NCBI GenBank assembly: GCA_003225295.1
Contig: QHYZ01000082.1
Location: 1-48,901, forward strand
Direction: 5' to 3'
DNA: 48,901 nt
Source: Acidobacteriota bacterium
GTDB lineage: Bacteria; Acidobacteriota; Terriglobia; Acidiferrales; UBA7541
Part shown: piece by piece, positions 1 to 7,787 of the stretch
Layout of the letters: each line of letters starts with the position of its first letter
Position numbering within the stretch: position 1 is the first letter of the stretch
Made by a program: the position numbers and the translations under genes
Notes under the pieces: model-generated
The model's input: the letters and a program-made list of their open reading frames with translations, nothing else
Database searches by the model: none
What the model was told of the DNA's origin: nothing

Positions 1-2
1 CC

Positions 3-824
3 GACCGCCGCCGGATACGCGACCGCGTCCGCAAGATCCAAACCAGTATTGATGAAGTCCGAAAACAGCGGGCCCTGCGGCGTGAGGCGCGCAACGCCGT
101 CCCTCTTGGCACCATCGCGCTTGTCGGTTACACGAACGCTGGCAAGTCTACGTTGTTCAATGCGCTGAGCCGCGCCGAAGTGCTGGTTTCCTCGAGGATG
201 TTCGCGACGCTCGATCCGACGATCCGCGCGCTGCGGCTTCCTTCGAACCGCCGAGTCCTGGTTTCCGATACCGTCGGGTTTATCCGCGATCTGCCAAAAG
301 GACTGCTGACGGCATTTCGAGCGACCCTCGAAGAAGTGCAGGAGGCCTCTTTGATTCTGCACGTGAGTGACATTTCCAATCCGCACCACGATGAACTCGA
401 CGAGGAGGTCGACAAGATTTTGCGGGAACTTGGCGTCGACGGCCGCCCCAAGCTGAGCGTGCTGAATAAGTTGGACCGGCTTAGTCCTCAGGAGCGAGAG
501 GCCATCACGAGCGGCACGGAGAGAAGCGCTGCCCCCGGCGGCGCGCCGTTGCTAGTGTCCGCTCTAACCGGCCAAGGGATCGAGGAGTTGCTGTGGCGTA
601 TCGACGCCGAGATGCCTACCGATCCCGTCGTGACACTTAGGGTACGATTGCCACTTGCGGAAGGGCGCACCTTGGCAATGATTCATGCGCTGGGACGCGT
701 CCTGCACTCGGAAATCGACGATTCGCACATGTGCCTCGATGCAGAGGTACCTGCATCGGTCGCCAAGCGCTTGAGGCTGAAAGAGTACGCCGTGGAGGAA
801 ACTTTTCCACCCCCCCTCTCGTAA
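3..824 (+). CDS. hflX: GTPase HflX, 3' part (5' end outside window)
   Basis: Ribosome-associated GTPase of the HflX family, known to bind the 50S subunit and help split stalled or heat-damaged ribosomes. The frame is open from base 3, so the N-terminal domain is missing. What remains starts with the basic helical linker typical of HflX (DRRRIRDRVRKIQ), then the G domain: G1 GYTNAGKST (about residue 40 of the visible part), G3 DTVGF with the IRDLPKGL stretch that follows it in HflX, and G4 NKLD. The C-terminal domain ends at the TAA at 822-824. No hfq is visible because the window starts inside the gene. Family assignment is firm. Confidence 0.95.
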   Translation, partial: DRRRIRDRVRKIQTSIDEVRKQRALRREARNAVPLGTIALVGYTNAGKSTLFNALSRAEVLVSSRMFATLDPTIRALRLPSNRRVLVSDTVGFIRDLPKGLLTAFRATLEEVQEASLILHVSDISNPHHDELDEEVDKILRELGVDGRPKLSVLNKLDRLSPQEREAITSGTERSAAPGGAPLLVSALTGQGIEELLWRIDAEMPTDPVVTLRVRLPLAEGRTLAMIHALGRVLHSEIDDSHMCLDAEVPASVAKRLRLKEYAVEETFPPPLS

Positions 825-899
825 TATAGAATAGAAGGCGGCGGCTTTTCGGGCATCATTCACTATGATCGCCTGGCGGCCGCCACAAGCGAGGTTGCC

Positions 900-1100
900 G
901 TGGCTGCATTCTTCCTGTGGATCATCCTGTTCATCTTGTGTTGGCCTCTCGCGCTGTTGGCTCTAGTGCTTTATCCGTTCGTCTGGTTGCTGACGCTGCC
1001 GTTCCGCCTTGTGGGAATCGCCGTCCACGGCGTTCTCAGTCTCTTCAGCGCCATCTTTATGCTCCCCGTCCGGCTCCTTCGAGGCCCCCGAGCTATCTGA
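900..1100 (+). CDS. small hydrophobic membrane protein, 66 aa
   Basis: Not a family I can name. The frame opens with GTG at 900, 75 bp after hflX, and encodes an almost continuous run of hydrophobic residues. There are two likely membrane segments (about residues 3-32 and 40-58) split by an Arg (LPFRLVG), and a basic C-terminus (RLLRGPRA) that would sit in the cytoplasm. The upstream GAGG gives a plausible ribosome binding site. The same strand and short spacing suggest co-transcription with hflX. It is short and could be a chance frame, but the sustained hydrophobicity favours a real gene. Confidence 0.6.
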   Translation: MAAFFLWIILFILCWPLALLALVLYPFVWLLTLPFRLVGIAVHGVLSLFSAIFMLPVRLLRGPRAI

Positions 1101-1635
1101 ACCGAGTGACGCGCTTTTCGACGTGCTAACTGCGAAGTAAAACAGCGGAAAACCTCTGTTTCTACGCACTTGCGGCTCCTCCGGTGGCCCCCTTTTCTGC
1201 ACCTCCGTGGCCCTATCTGCTGTGGAAAACATTGTGGAAACTGCCGCACGCTCCTCCCCATCCGCGCGCGCGTTTTATTTGATGTGCCGGAGAATCAGAA
1301 AACAAAATCAACGTAACATGCTGAAACTAAACGTCTTCTTGATCAGTCCGCGATGCTTGCATTGGGCATCACGCCTGTCCTGACGCACCGGTGCGCTTTT
1401 CACATTTGCACAGATTTGCAGCAGCCGCATTAGCAAAGAGTATAGCTTTCTGTGCCTGTGCTTCTTGGACCGTGTTAATCACAGGGTAACTACCAAAGAC
1501 GAAAATGCCCATGGATTAAGGCTCCTTGGAGCGCTCCTCGAACCGCCTCTGACGTGTTGACGCATCCTTACACCAAGTCTATAGTGAAACTGCGGTGGCC
1601 GTAGCCACGGGTCGGCACCTCCGCCGTCATGCGCC
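1101..1635. other. gene-poor intergenic stretch, about 530 bp
   Basis: No convincing gene on either strand; the open frames here have basic, composition-driven translations. The only local structure I see is a perfect 12-bp palindrome CGCACCGGTGCG at 1384-1395. The stretch should hold the pgsA promoter, but I cannot point to clear -35/-10 boxes. Confidence 0.5.
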
Positions 1636-2262
1636 ATGAATCTTCCAAACTCACTGACGCTGTTACGGATCTTCTTCGTTCCTGTCCTCATCGTGATCCT
1701 CCTTACCAAGAGTCCGAACTTAGTGGTGTGGGGCGTTTCCATGCACTTCGAGGTCTGGGGCGTGCTGATCCTGCTCCTGGCGGCGGCCACCGATTGGGCG
1801 GACGGTTATCTGGCCCGGCGGCGCCTACAGGTTACCACGCTGGGAATTCTTCTCGACCCCATTGCCGACAAATTGTTGATTTCCGCAGCGTTCATTTCGC
1901 TTGTGGATATGCAACTCGTCCCGGCGTGGATGGTGGTGATCATCATCGGAAGAGAATTCACGGTTCTCGGTTTACGGAATATCGCTTCCGCCGAGGGATT
2001 CACGATTGAGGCTTCTACCCTTGGGAAGACGAAGATGGTCTTGCAGGTGTGTGCCGTGGCGGTACAAATCGTTGGAGCGCAGCACCCGTCGCTAAATCCG
2101 CTGGCGCGAATCTTGCTTTGGCTGGTGGTCATCAGCGCGCTGGTCTCCGCTGCCCAGTACTTCCGGCGCTTCTGGAGCCACGTCGACGACAGCATCAAGC
2201 AACGCCGGCGGCTCCGGATGCTCGAAGCCCGCAAGAAGTCCCAGGATGCCGTCCCTCTCTGA
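1636..2262 (+). CDS. pgsA: CDP-diacylglycerol--glycerol-3-phosphate 3-phosphatidyltransferase
   Basis: Integral membrane enzyme that condenses CDP-diacylglycerol with glycerol-3-phosphate, the committed step to phosphatidylglycerol and cardiolipin. 208 aa, usual length for the family. The CDP-alcohol phosphatidyltransferase signature DG-x2-AR-x8-G-x3-D-x3-D is complete: D53, D56-G57, A60-R61, G70, D74, D78. The N-terminus MNLPNSLTLLRI is the classic PgsA start, which fixes the ATG at 1636. Four or five hydrophobic segments follow, and the C-terminus is basic. The last 17 bp overlap the next gene, so the two are probably translated together. Very secure. Confidence 0.95.
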   Translation: MNLPNSLTLLRIFFVPVLIVILLTKSPNLVVWGVSMHFEVWGVLILLLAAATDWADGYLARRRLQVTTLGILLDPIADKLLISAAFISLVDMQLVPAWMVVIIIGREFTVLGLRNIASAEGFTIEASTLGKTKMVLQVCAVAVQIVGAQHPSLNPLARILLWLVVISALVSAAQYFRRFWSHVDDSIKQRRRLRMLEARKKSQDAVPL

Positions 2263-2809
2263 ATCGGACCGGCGGACCGCTCTGCAATTAGCCCGGACCG
2301 TTGTCGTCGAAGCCGTCTCCCACCGCCAGCTTCCGGAGGTGTTCCCTCGCGAAGGAATTTTCGCGGAGTGCCGCGGCGTGTTCGTGACCCTTCACGTTCG
2401 CAATCGCCTGCAGGGTTGTATCGGCGTCATCGAGGCGAACGAGCCGCTTGGAGAGGCCATCGTTCACTGTGCCGCCAGCGCTGCGCTCGAAGACCCGCGT
2501 TTCGCCCCCATGAGGACGGACCAACTTGGTGAACTTAGCATTGAAATCTCATTGCTTTCGCCCATGGAACCAATCGCCGCTGAATCAATCGAAATTGGGC
2601 ATCATGGGCTATTCCTCCGTTTACGCGCGCAGCGCGGGCTTCTTCTCCCCCAGGTGGCGACCGAGCATCGGCTGACGCGCGAGGAGTTCCTCGAGGAGAC
2701 CTGCCGGAAGGCCGGGTTGAGTCGCGAAGCCTGGCGCGATCCCGAGGCTCGCCTCTTTGGATTTACATGCGAAGTCTTTTCCGAGAGTTCACCTGGCGAG
2801 GGGACCTGA
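2246..2809 (+). CDS. AMMECR1-domain protein (AmmeMemoRadiSam protein A type)
   Basis: 187 aa forming one AMMECR1 domain. The family hallmark is LQGCIGV (usual form LRGCIG) near residue 57, followed by the ALEDPRF segment and the C-terminal FLEETCRKAGL region. In many bacteria this domain is encoded with a Memo-like protein and a radical SAM protein (the AmmeMemoRadiSam set), whose function is still unclear. Here neither partner is visible. Instead the gene overlaps the 3' end of pgsA, so it probably shares its transcript. The ATG at 2246 lies inside pgsA; a later start would cut into the domain. The family call is firm and the biochemical role is unknown. Confidence 0.88.
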   Translation: MPSLSESDRRTALQLARTVVVEAVSHRQLPEVFPREGIFAECRGVFVTLHVRNRLQGCIGVIEANEPLGEAIVHCAASAALEDPRFAPMRTDQLGELSIEISLLSPMEPIAAESIEIGHHGLFLRLRAQRGLLLPQVATEHRLTREEFLEETCRKAGLSREAWRDPEARLFGFTCEVFSESSPGEGT

Positions 2810-2916
2810 AGCACTCAGCTGGGGATGAAAGATCGAAATCGCCCCATGAGGCAAAGCAAAAGGCCGGCGCGGAGAAACCGCACCGAGCCTGATCCATTCA
2901 GTGGGGCGCCGGGGTT

Positions 2917-3792
2917 CTACTCGATTTCGATGTAGTCGCCCGCGTAGACTTCGATCGAATTGAAGGTGATGATCATCGTCGATGAATTGCGGTTCACGTT
3001 AATGACGATTCCTTCGCCGAGTATTTCGCGCGGCAAGTCATTCCATTCATAGCGCATGGGGGCGCTCCCGAAGCCGTACATAAAGTACTGATAACCCTTG
3101 GTTTGTGGCACGGTCTCCGCCATCGAGCCCTGATACCGGAAGATTCGGAGGTAGTCGCCAACCTTGACCCCCTGGTTGGTTCCGAGGTTCACGTAGACCG
3201 CGCTGAGTTTACCGTAGATCTGTCCGTAGTCTTTTCCAGCCACCACCATGGCCACGGGCTTGCCGCTGACAGGCGCAAAGTGATCGAAGGCGGCGGGCTC
3301 CTTGTACGGGGGGGCCGGACGATCCTGATAAGGCTGGAGGATATCCCCGCGCTGCATGTATCCGCACGAGAATATGACCTGGGCGACAGAAACCTTGGGC
3401 TGAACGTCCACCACCCGGACCTGTCCGGCGTCCAGATAAGGCGTGCCCATGGCTTTTAGGAGCTTCTCCTGCCACTTGAACCATGGTACGTCCGTCGGAT
3501 CCTTGTCCGGCCGCACGACCGAGAACCGGTCGCCGACGCGAACGCCCTTGTCCTGGCCGCGGTTGATATGCACATAGTCGCCCCGGGCAAAGGTAATCTT
3601 GTAGTTTGATTGCTCCCCGGAGACCAGCCGGATCTCGTCAGGCACTTTCTGGTCGGTGACGAAACCTGAACAGTTTACCGTGCTGAAGTCGATTTGAGGA
3701 ATTGCCGGAGCAGCCGGGGTGGCGTTTTGTGCCCGGCTTGCCGCCGCACCTAGGAAGACCGATAGAGACAAGACAACTATTCTAGCGCGCAT
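2917..3792 (-). CDS. exported protein with two FlgT-like G-x-V-x-V-G-D repeats
   Basis: 291 aa. The start at 3792 is chosen because GAAGGAG lies 7 nt upstream and the protein then begins with a signal peptide (MRARIVVLSLSVFLGAAASR-A-Q); a longer frame to 3954 exists but is not protein-like. Two related segments follow: YVHINRGQDKGVRVGDRF near residue 80 and VYVNLGTNQGVKVGDYLRI near residue 200. This SH3-like pattern resembles the C-terminal domain of the flagellar assembly protein FlgT and other periplasmic proteins, but no flagellar genes are near. I infer a periplasmic or envelope role and cannot assign a function. It is divergent from the aroDE fusion. Confidence 0.75.
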   Translation of the reverse strand: MRARIVVLSLSVFLGAAASRAQNATPAAPAIPQIDFSTVNCSGFVTDQKVPDEIRLVSGEQSNYKITFARGDYVHINRGQDKGVRVGDRFSVVRPDKDPTDVPWFKWQEKLLKAMGTPYLDAGQVRVVDVQPKVSVAQVIFSCGYMQRGDILQPYQDRPAPPYKEPAAFDHFAPVSGKPVAMVVAGKDYGQIYGKLSAVYVNLGTNQGVKVGDYLRIFRYQGSMAETVPQTKGYQYFMYGFGSAPMRYEWNDLPREILGEGIVINVNRNSSTMIITFNSIEVYAGDYIEIE

Positions 3793-3847
3793 TCCATAAC
3801 TCCTTCGAAAACACGCCCTGTGGGCCGTGCATGGACTTTTCCTAGCG

Positions 3848-3876
3848 AACGTATCAGGGCCAACCCCAGGCGTCAA
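3848..3876 (-). promoter_or_regulatory. candidate sigma70 promoter for the exported protein
   Basis: On the minus strand TTGACG (3871-3876) is separated by 17 bp from TACGTT (3848-3853), about 55 bp upstream of the start at 3792. The -35 box and spacing are good and the -10 is mediocre. Predicted by eye only. Confidence 0.4.
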
Positions 3877-3978
3877 CAAATAGGCCAGGCTTGCTTTACA
3901 CTTTTGATACGGGCGTACGCGGCGGATACGGCATACTACTAGCTGTATTTTCAATAGATTGGCAGCACAAGGCAGGGT

Positions 3979-5511
3979 ATGGGCCTCTTTGGCACAGGGT
4001 TACGGCGGATATGCGCGGTCGTGGCGGCCTCCACGGCAGCCGAAATGTCCAAGATGGTGCGTTCCGCCTTGAGGCACACCAGGACCGTGGAGTTGCGCCT
4101 CGATTGGCTGAGCAGCGACGCGGAGCGCGCGCGATTCCTCGACTGGCTTGGGAAGGGCCAACCTCGTAAGGCCACATTTCTCGCGACCTGCCGCCGCCGC
4201 GAAGGCGGAGGCAAGTTTGCCGGGGCCGTCGACCGCGAACTCTACTGGCTGGTTCAGGCCCGCGAAGTCGGTTGCCAATGGTGCGATATCGAAGTGGAAA
4301 CCTTGCGCAAGCTTCCCGGCCAGTCCGTTCGCGAATATCCCGTGCCGCCGCGCGTCATGCTTTCCATGCACGACTTTGAACGCACTCCGGATTTGCCCCG
4401 CAGCATGAACCCTCCAGCGCATGGCCGAGTCGATGCCGTGAAGATCGCGGCCGAAGCGCGGAGCATCCACGACAGCCTGCGGCTCCTTCGTCTGGCGCGA
4501 AGTTCGAAGAGATTTGTCGCCGTTCCGATGGGCGAAGTCGGCCTGCCGGCGCGAATCCTCGCCTTGCGCGAGGGAAGTGAGCTGGCTTACGCTCCGGTTG
4601 CCGAGGCCACCGCAACCGGCCAGGTTTCGCTCGCCGAGATGAAGCATCTCTACCGCGCACACGCGCTCACGCGCCGCACGCGGGTCTACGGAGTGATTGG
4701 CGATCCCGTCGGTCATTCTCTCTCTCCGTTGCTGCACAACACGGGATTCGCGACGCGCAGCGTTGATGCCGTCTATCTCCCGTTTCTGGTGCGCCAGCTC
4801 GGCGATTTTCTCTCGGTTGTTCCGGAATTCGGTGTCCGCGGTTTCAGCGTCACCCTGCCACACAAACAGACCATCCTCAAACACCTGAGGGAATGCGAGC
4901 CGCTGGCGGCAGAGATCGGCGCCGTGAATACCGTGGTGGTTCAAAGCGACGGGTCGCTTTATGGATGCAACACGGATTACGTCGGCGTGCTCCGCGCGCT
5001 GGCGAAAAAACTCCGAATCAAAGGGAGTCGCGCTCTGATTTTAGGGGCGGGTGGATCGGCGCGTGCGGCAGCGTTTGCACTGTCGCGCGCCGGGGCTATC
5101 GTCGGAATTTGTGCCCGGCGCGAGAAAGCCGCGAAAGAGCTGGCGCGGGCCGTGGGTGGAGAACTAGTGCCGCGCGGCGCTCTCCGCACGGAATTTTTTG
5201 ACGCCATCCTGAATGCCACGCCGGTCGGCATGCACCCGCACGATGGAATTTCGCCACTCGCGCCCGGCGAGTTACACTGTCGGTTGGTCATGGACTTAAT
5301 CTACCGCCCGCAGAGGACTCGTCTCTTGAAGCTCGCCGCGCAAAAAGGAATCGCCACGGTCTCCGGTGTCGAAATGTTTCTCGCGCAGGGCGTTGCTCAA
5401 TGGGAGATCTGGGTGGAAAAACGGGCGCCGGAAGCCTCCATGCGGCGCGCCGTGCTCGCGGCACTGCGAGACGAACAGAGGCTGCACCCGCGCTCGCCTC
5501 AAGGGATGTAA
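3979..5511 (+). CDS. aroDE: bifunctional 3-dehydroquinate dehydratase / shikimate dehydrogenase
   Basis: A 510-aa fusion carrying steps three and four of the shikimate pathway. Residues 8-225 form a type I dehydroquinase: ELRLD (E38, R40), catalytic H131 in SMHDF, and the Schiff-base lysine K155 in VDAVKIA. Residues 235-505 form NADP-dependent shikimate dehydrogenase: GDPVGHSLSP (241-250), catalytic K296 in LPHKQ, D333 in CNTDYVG, the nucleotide loop GAGGSARA (356-363) and NATPVGMHP. The start at 3979 is needed to keep the first beta strand RICAVVAAST. The gene is followed by trpE and trpG, so chorismate formation and its first committed use for tryptophan sit together. The same domain order is known from plants. 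No frameshift; all key residues are present. Confidence 0.93.
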   Translation: MGLFGTGLRRICAVVAASTAAEMSKMVRSALRHTRTVELRLDWLSSDAERARFLDWLGKGQPRKATFLATCRRREGGGKFAGAVDRELYWLVQAREVGCQWCDIEVETLRKLPGQSVREYPVPPRVMLSMHDFERTPDLPRSMNPPAHGRVDAVKIAAEARSIHDSLRLLRLARSSKRFVAVPMGEVGLPARILALREGSELAYAPVAEATATGQVSLAEMKHLYRAHALTRRTRVYGVIGDPVGHSLSPLLHNTGFATRSVDAVYLPFLVRQLGDFLSVVPEFGVRGFSVTLPHKQTILKHLRECEPLAAEIGAVNTVVVQSDGSLYGCNTDYVGVLRALAKKLRIKGSRALILGAGGSARAAAFALSRAGAIVGICARREKAAKELARAVGGELVPRGALRTEFFDAILNATPVGMHPHDGISPLAPGELHCRLVMDLIYRPQRTRLLKLAAQKGIATVSGVEMFLAQGVAQWEIWVEKRAPEASMRRAVLAALRDEQRLHPRSPQGM

Positions 5512-5565
5512 TAATAGGCTTCTTTTCACTACGGACTGAACACTGTCGACGGTGAACTCACTCCC

Positions 5566-7053
5566 ATGATCCAGCCGGACTTCCGAGAATTTCGGCGCCT
5601 CGCGAAACAGGGTAACCTCATCCCGGTCTCCGATGTTTTTTCCGCGGATTTACTGACTCCCGTCAGCGCCTATCTGCGCATCGCCCAGGGTGCGCGGTAC
5701 TCCTTCCTTCTCGAGAGCGTCGAGGGCGGCGAAAAAATCGCGCGCTACACATTTGCGGGCGCTCACCCCGAGGAAGTTTTCCGCTACGCCAGCGGCGCCT
5801 GCGTCCTGGAGAGCCGCGGCCGGATGGTCTGGGAAGAGCGCGATCCCATCTCGTTCTTGCGAGAGCGCATCGAGCGCTTTCGTCCTGTGCGGCTTCCGGG
5901 ATTGCCGCCGCTTGTCGCGGGCGCCATCGGCTATTTCAGTTATGACATGGTGCGGCTGATCGAGCGCCTCCCCAAGGGCCTCCGCGATGAAATCGGACTA
6001 TACGACGCGATGCTGATGTTTTATCACGGTCTCGTCGCTTTCGATCACGTGCAGCACCGCCTGTGGATCGTTCGCAATGTGTTCACCGAAGGCCGCGGCA
6101 GCCTTCGCGCGAAATACAACGCCACGGTGCGCGAAATCAAAGAGACGCGTCGCCTGCTCGCTGAGCCAGTGGCCGCGGAACGGCCGAAGAGGCGGTCGAA
6201 AGCGAAGAGACGTGGGCCGCTGAAAGTGACTTCCAATTTCCGCCGGCCCGAATACCTGGCTGCCGTGCGGAAAGCCAAGCAGTACATTCGCGCCGGGGAT
6301 ATTTTTCAGGTCGTGCTGAGCCAGCGGTTCTCGGCCAGGACTCAAGCTCAGCCGTTCGAAGTCTATCGCGAGCTCCGCGCGCTGAATCCCTCACCTTATC
6401 TTTTCTACCTGCAATTGAATGACGTCTCGGTTGTCGGCAGCTCACCGGAAATGCTCGTCAAAGTTCAGGGACGCAATGTTTTCTACCGGCCCATCGCCGG
6501 CACGCGTTGGCGCGGTAAGGACGAAGCCGAAGACCAGCGCCTCGAACGCGAAATGCTTGCCAGCGAAAAGGAGCGCGCCGAGCACATCATGCTCGTCGAT
6601 CTGGGACGCAACGATCTTGGGCGGGTCTGCGACTACGGCACAGTGAAGCCCGAAAAATTACTGACCGTCGAGCGCTATTCCCACGTCATGCATCTGGTCT
6701 CCAGCTTGTGCGGCCGCTTGCGCGAAGATGTGGATTGTTTCGACGCGCTGATGGCCTGTTTTCCGGCCGGCACGGTGTCCGGCGCGCCCAAAGTTCGCGC
6801 CATGGAAATCATCGAGGAGCTGGAGCGCACGCGCCGCGGGATTTACGCCGGAGGAATTCTGTATCTGGATTTCGCCGGCAATCTCGATTCCTGCATCGCG
6901 CTCCGCACCATGGTGATGAAAAACGGCGTCGCCCACGTCCAGGCGGGTGGCGGCATTGTTGCGGACTCCACGCCGCAGGGCGAATATCAGGAGAGCGTGA
7001 ACAAGTCAAAGGCGTTGCTCACGGCGCTCGGAAAAGCGCACCGGCGCTGGTAG
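5566..7053 (+). CDS. trpE: anthranilate synthase component I
   Basis: 495 aa. Converts chorismate plus ammonia to anthranilate, using ammonia from the TrpG subunit. The N-terminal LLES (48-51) matches the tryptophan feedback site. The C-terminal chorismate-binding domain shows PIAGTRWRG, MLVDLGRNDLGRV, FPAGTVSGAPKVRAMEII and the closing QAGGGIVADSTPQGEY. A basic linker (about residues 205-217, RPKRRSKAKRRG) separates the halves. A p-aminobenzoate synthase (PabB) is the alternative, but the intact LLES site and the adjacent trpG favour TrpE. The stop codon TAG at 7051-7053 is also the first three bases of a REP-like hairpin. Confidence 0.92.
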   Translation: MIQPDFREFRRLAKQGNLIPVSDVFSADLLTPVSAYLRIAQGARYSFLLESVEGGEKIARYTFAGAHPEEVFRYASGACVLESRGRMVWEERDPISFLRERIERFRPVRLPGLPPLVAGAIGYFSYDMVRLIERLPKGLRDEIGLYDAMLMFYHGLVAFDHVQHRLWIVRNVFTEGRGSLRAKYNATVREIKETRRLLAEPVAAERPKRRSKAKRRGPLKVTSNFRRPEYLAAVRKAKQYIRAGDIFQVVLSQRFSARTQAQPFEVYRELRALNPSPYLFYLQLNDVSVVGSSPEMLVKVQGRNVFYRPIAGTRWRGKDEAEDQRLEREMLASEKERAEHIMLVDLGRNDLGRVCDYGTVKPEKLLTVERYSHVMHLVSSLCGRLREDVDCFDALMACFPAGTVSGAPKVRAMEIIEELERTRRGIYAGGILYLDFAGNLDSCIALRTMVMKNGVAHVQAGGGIVADSTPQGEYQESVNKSKALLTALGKAHRRW

Positions 7054-7072
7054 CACCGACTTTAGTCTGTGC
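7051..7072 (+). repeat. REP-like hairpin, copy 1
   Basis: Starts on the trpE stop codon: TAGC followed by arms GCACCGACT / AGTCTGTGC around a TT loop, with one mismatch. Closely related in sequence to the copy at 45761 (TAGCACAGACTTCAGTCTGC). It may also act as a weak hairpin between trpE and trpG. Confidence 0.55.
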
Positions 7073-7167
7073 CCTCTTGGCCTCGACTGGATTGACCGGC
7101 CCAGGTACGTCTGGCTGACCTTCAATTCGGATGAACCGTATTAGAATCGAGGGGCTGGCACTGCATC

Positions 7168-7731
7168 ATGATTCTGCTTCTCGACAACTACGATTCCTTC
7201 ACCTACAACCTCGCGCAGTATCTCGGCGAGCTGGGTTGCAACATCGAAGTGCATCGCAACGACCGGATTACCGTCGAAGAGATTGCCCGGCGGAATCCGG
7301 AACGCATCGTAATTTCGCCAGGGCCGTGCACGCCCCAGGAGGCAGGCATTTCCGTGGAGCTCGTCGAGCGCCTGGCCGGGAAATTTCCCATCCTTGGTGT
7401 GTGCCTCGGCCACCAAGCCATTGGCGCTGCGTTTGGCGGCAAAATCATCCGTGCTCCCAAATTGTTTCACGGAAAAACGAGCCAGATCCATCATGACGGC
7501 AAGAATATTTTCCGCCAGTTGCCGGATCCCTTCACCGCCACGCGCTATCATTCCTTGATCGTGGAGAAAAAATCCCTGCCTCACGAGTTGACCATCACTG
7601 CGGAGACCGACGACGGCATCATCATGGGCTTCCGTCACCGCCGTCACAAGATCGAAGGCGTGCAGTTCCACCCCGAATCCGTCCTCACCGAATCCGGCAA
7701 GCAGCTCCTCAAGAATTTTCTTTCTTTGTAG
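7168..7731 (+). CDS. trpG: anthranilate synthase component II (glutamine amidotransferase)
   Basis: 187-aa class I glutamine amidotransferase that supplies ammonia to TrpE. Begins MILLLDNYDSFTYNLAQYL, the family's standard start. The catalytic triad is complete: nucleophile C79 in GVCLGHQA, and H168 and E170 in VQFHPESV. It lies 114 bp after trpE in the same direction. In some bacteria the same subunit also serves p-aminobenzoate synthesis (PabA); no pabB is visible here, so dual use cannot be judged. It converges with the peptidase gene on the minus strand. Confidence 0.93.
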   Translation: MILLLDNYDSFTYNLAQYLGELGCNIEVHRNDRITVEEIARRNPERIVISPGPCTPQEAGISVELVERLAGKFPILGVCLGHQAIGAAFGGKIIRAPKLFHGKTSQIHHDGKNIFRQLPDPFTATRYHSLIVEKKSLPHELTITAETDDGIIMGFRHRRHKIEGVQFHPESVLTESGKQLLKNFLSL

Positions 7732-7787
7732 GTGCGCAGCATGCGGCGCCCCAGCCGGCTTGGCTGACCCCTTCAGATGTCGAGCCC

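Noticed and set aside
1101-1635. Possible small RNA or tRNA in the gap before pgsA
   Set aside because: No tRNA T-loop or terminator-like stem with T-run found by eye; only a 12-bp palindrome.
4000-4944. Minus-strand open frame (314 codons)
   Set aside because: Antisense to the aroDE fusion; no protein-like features.
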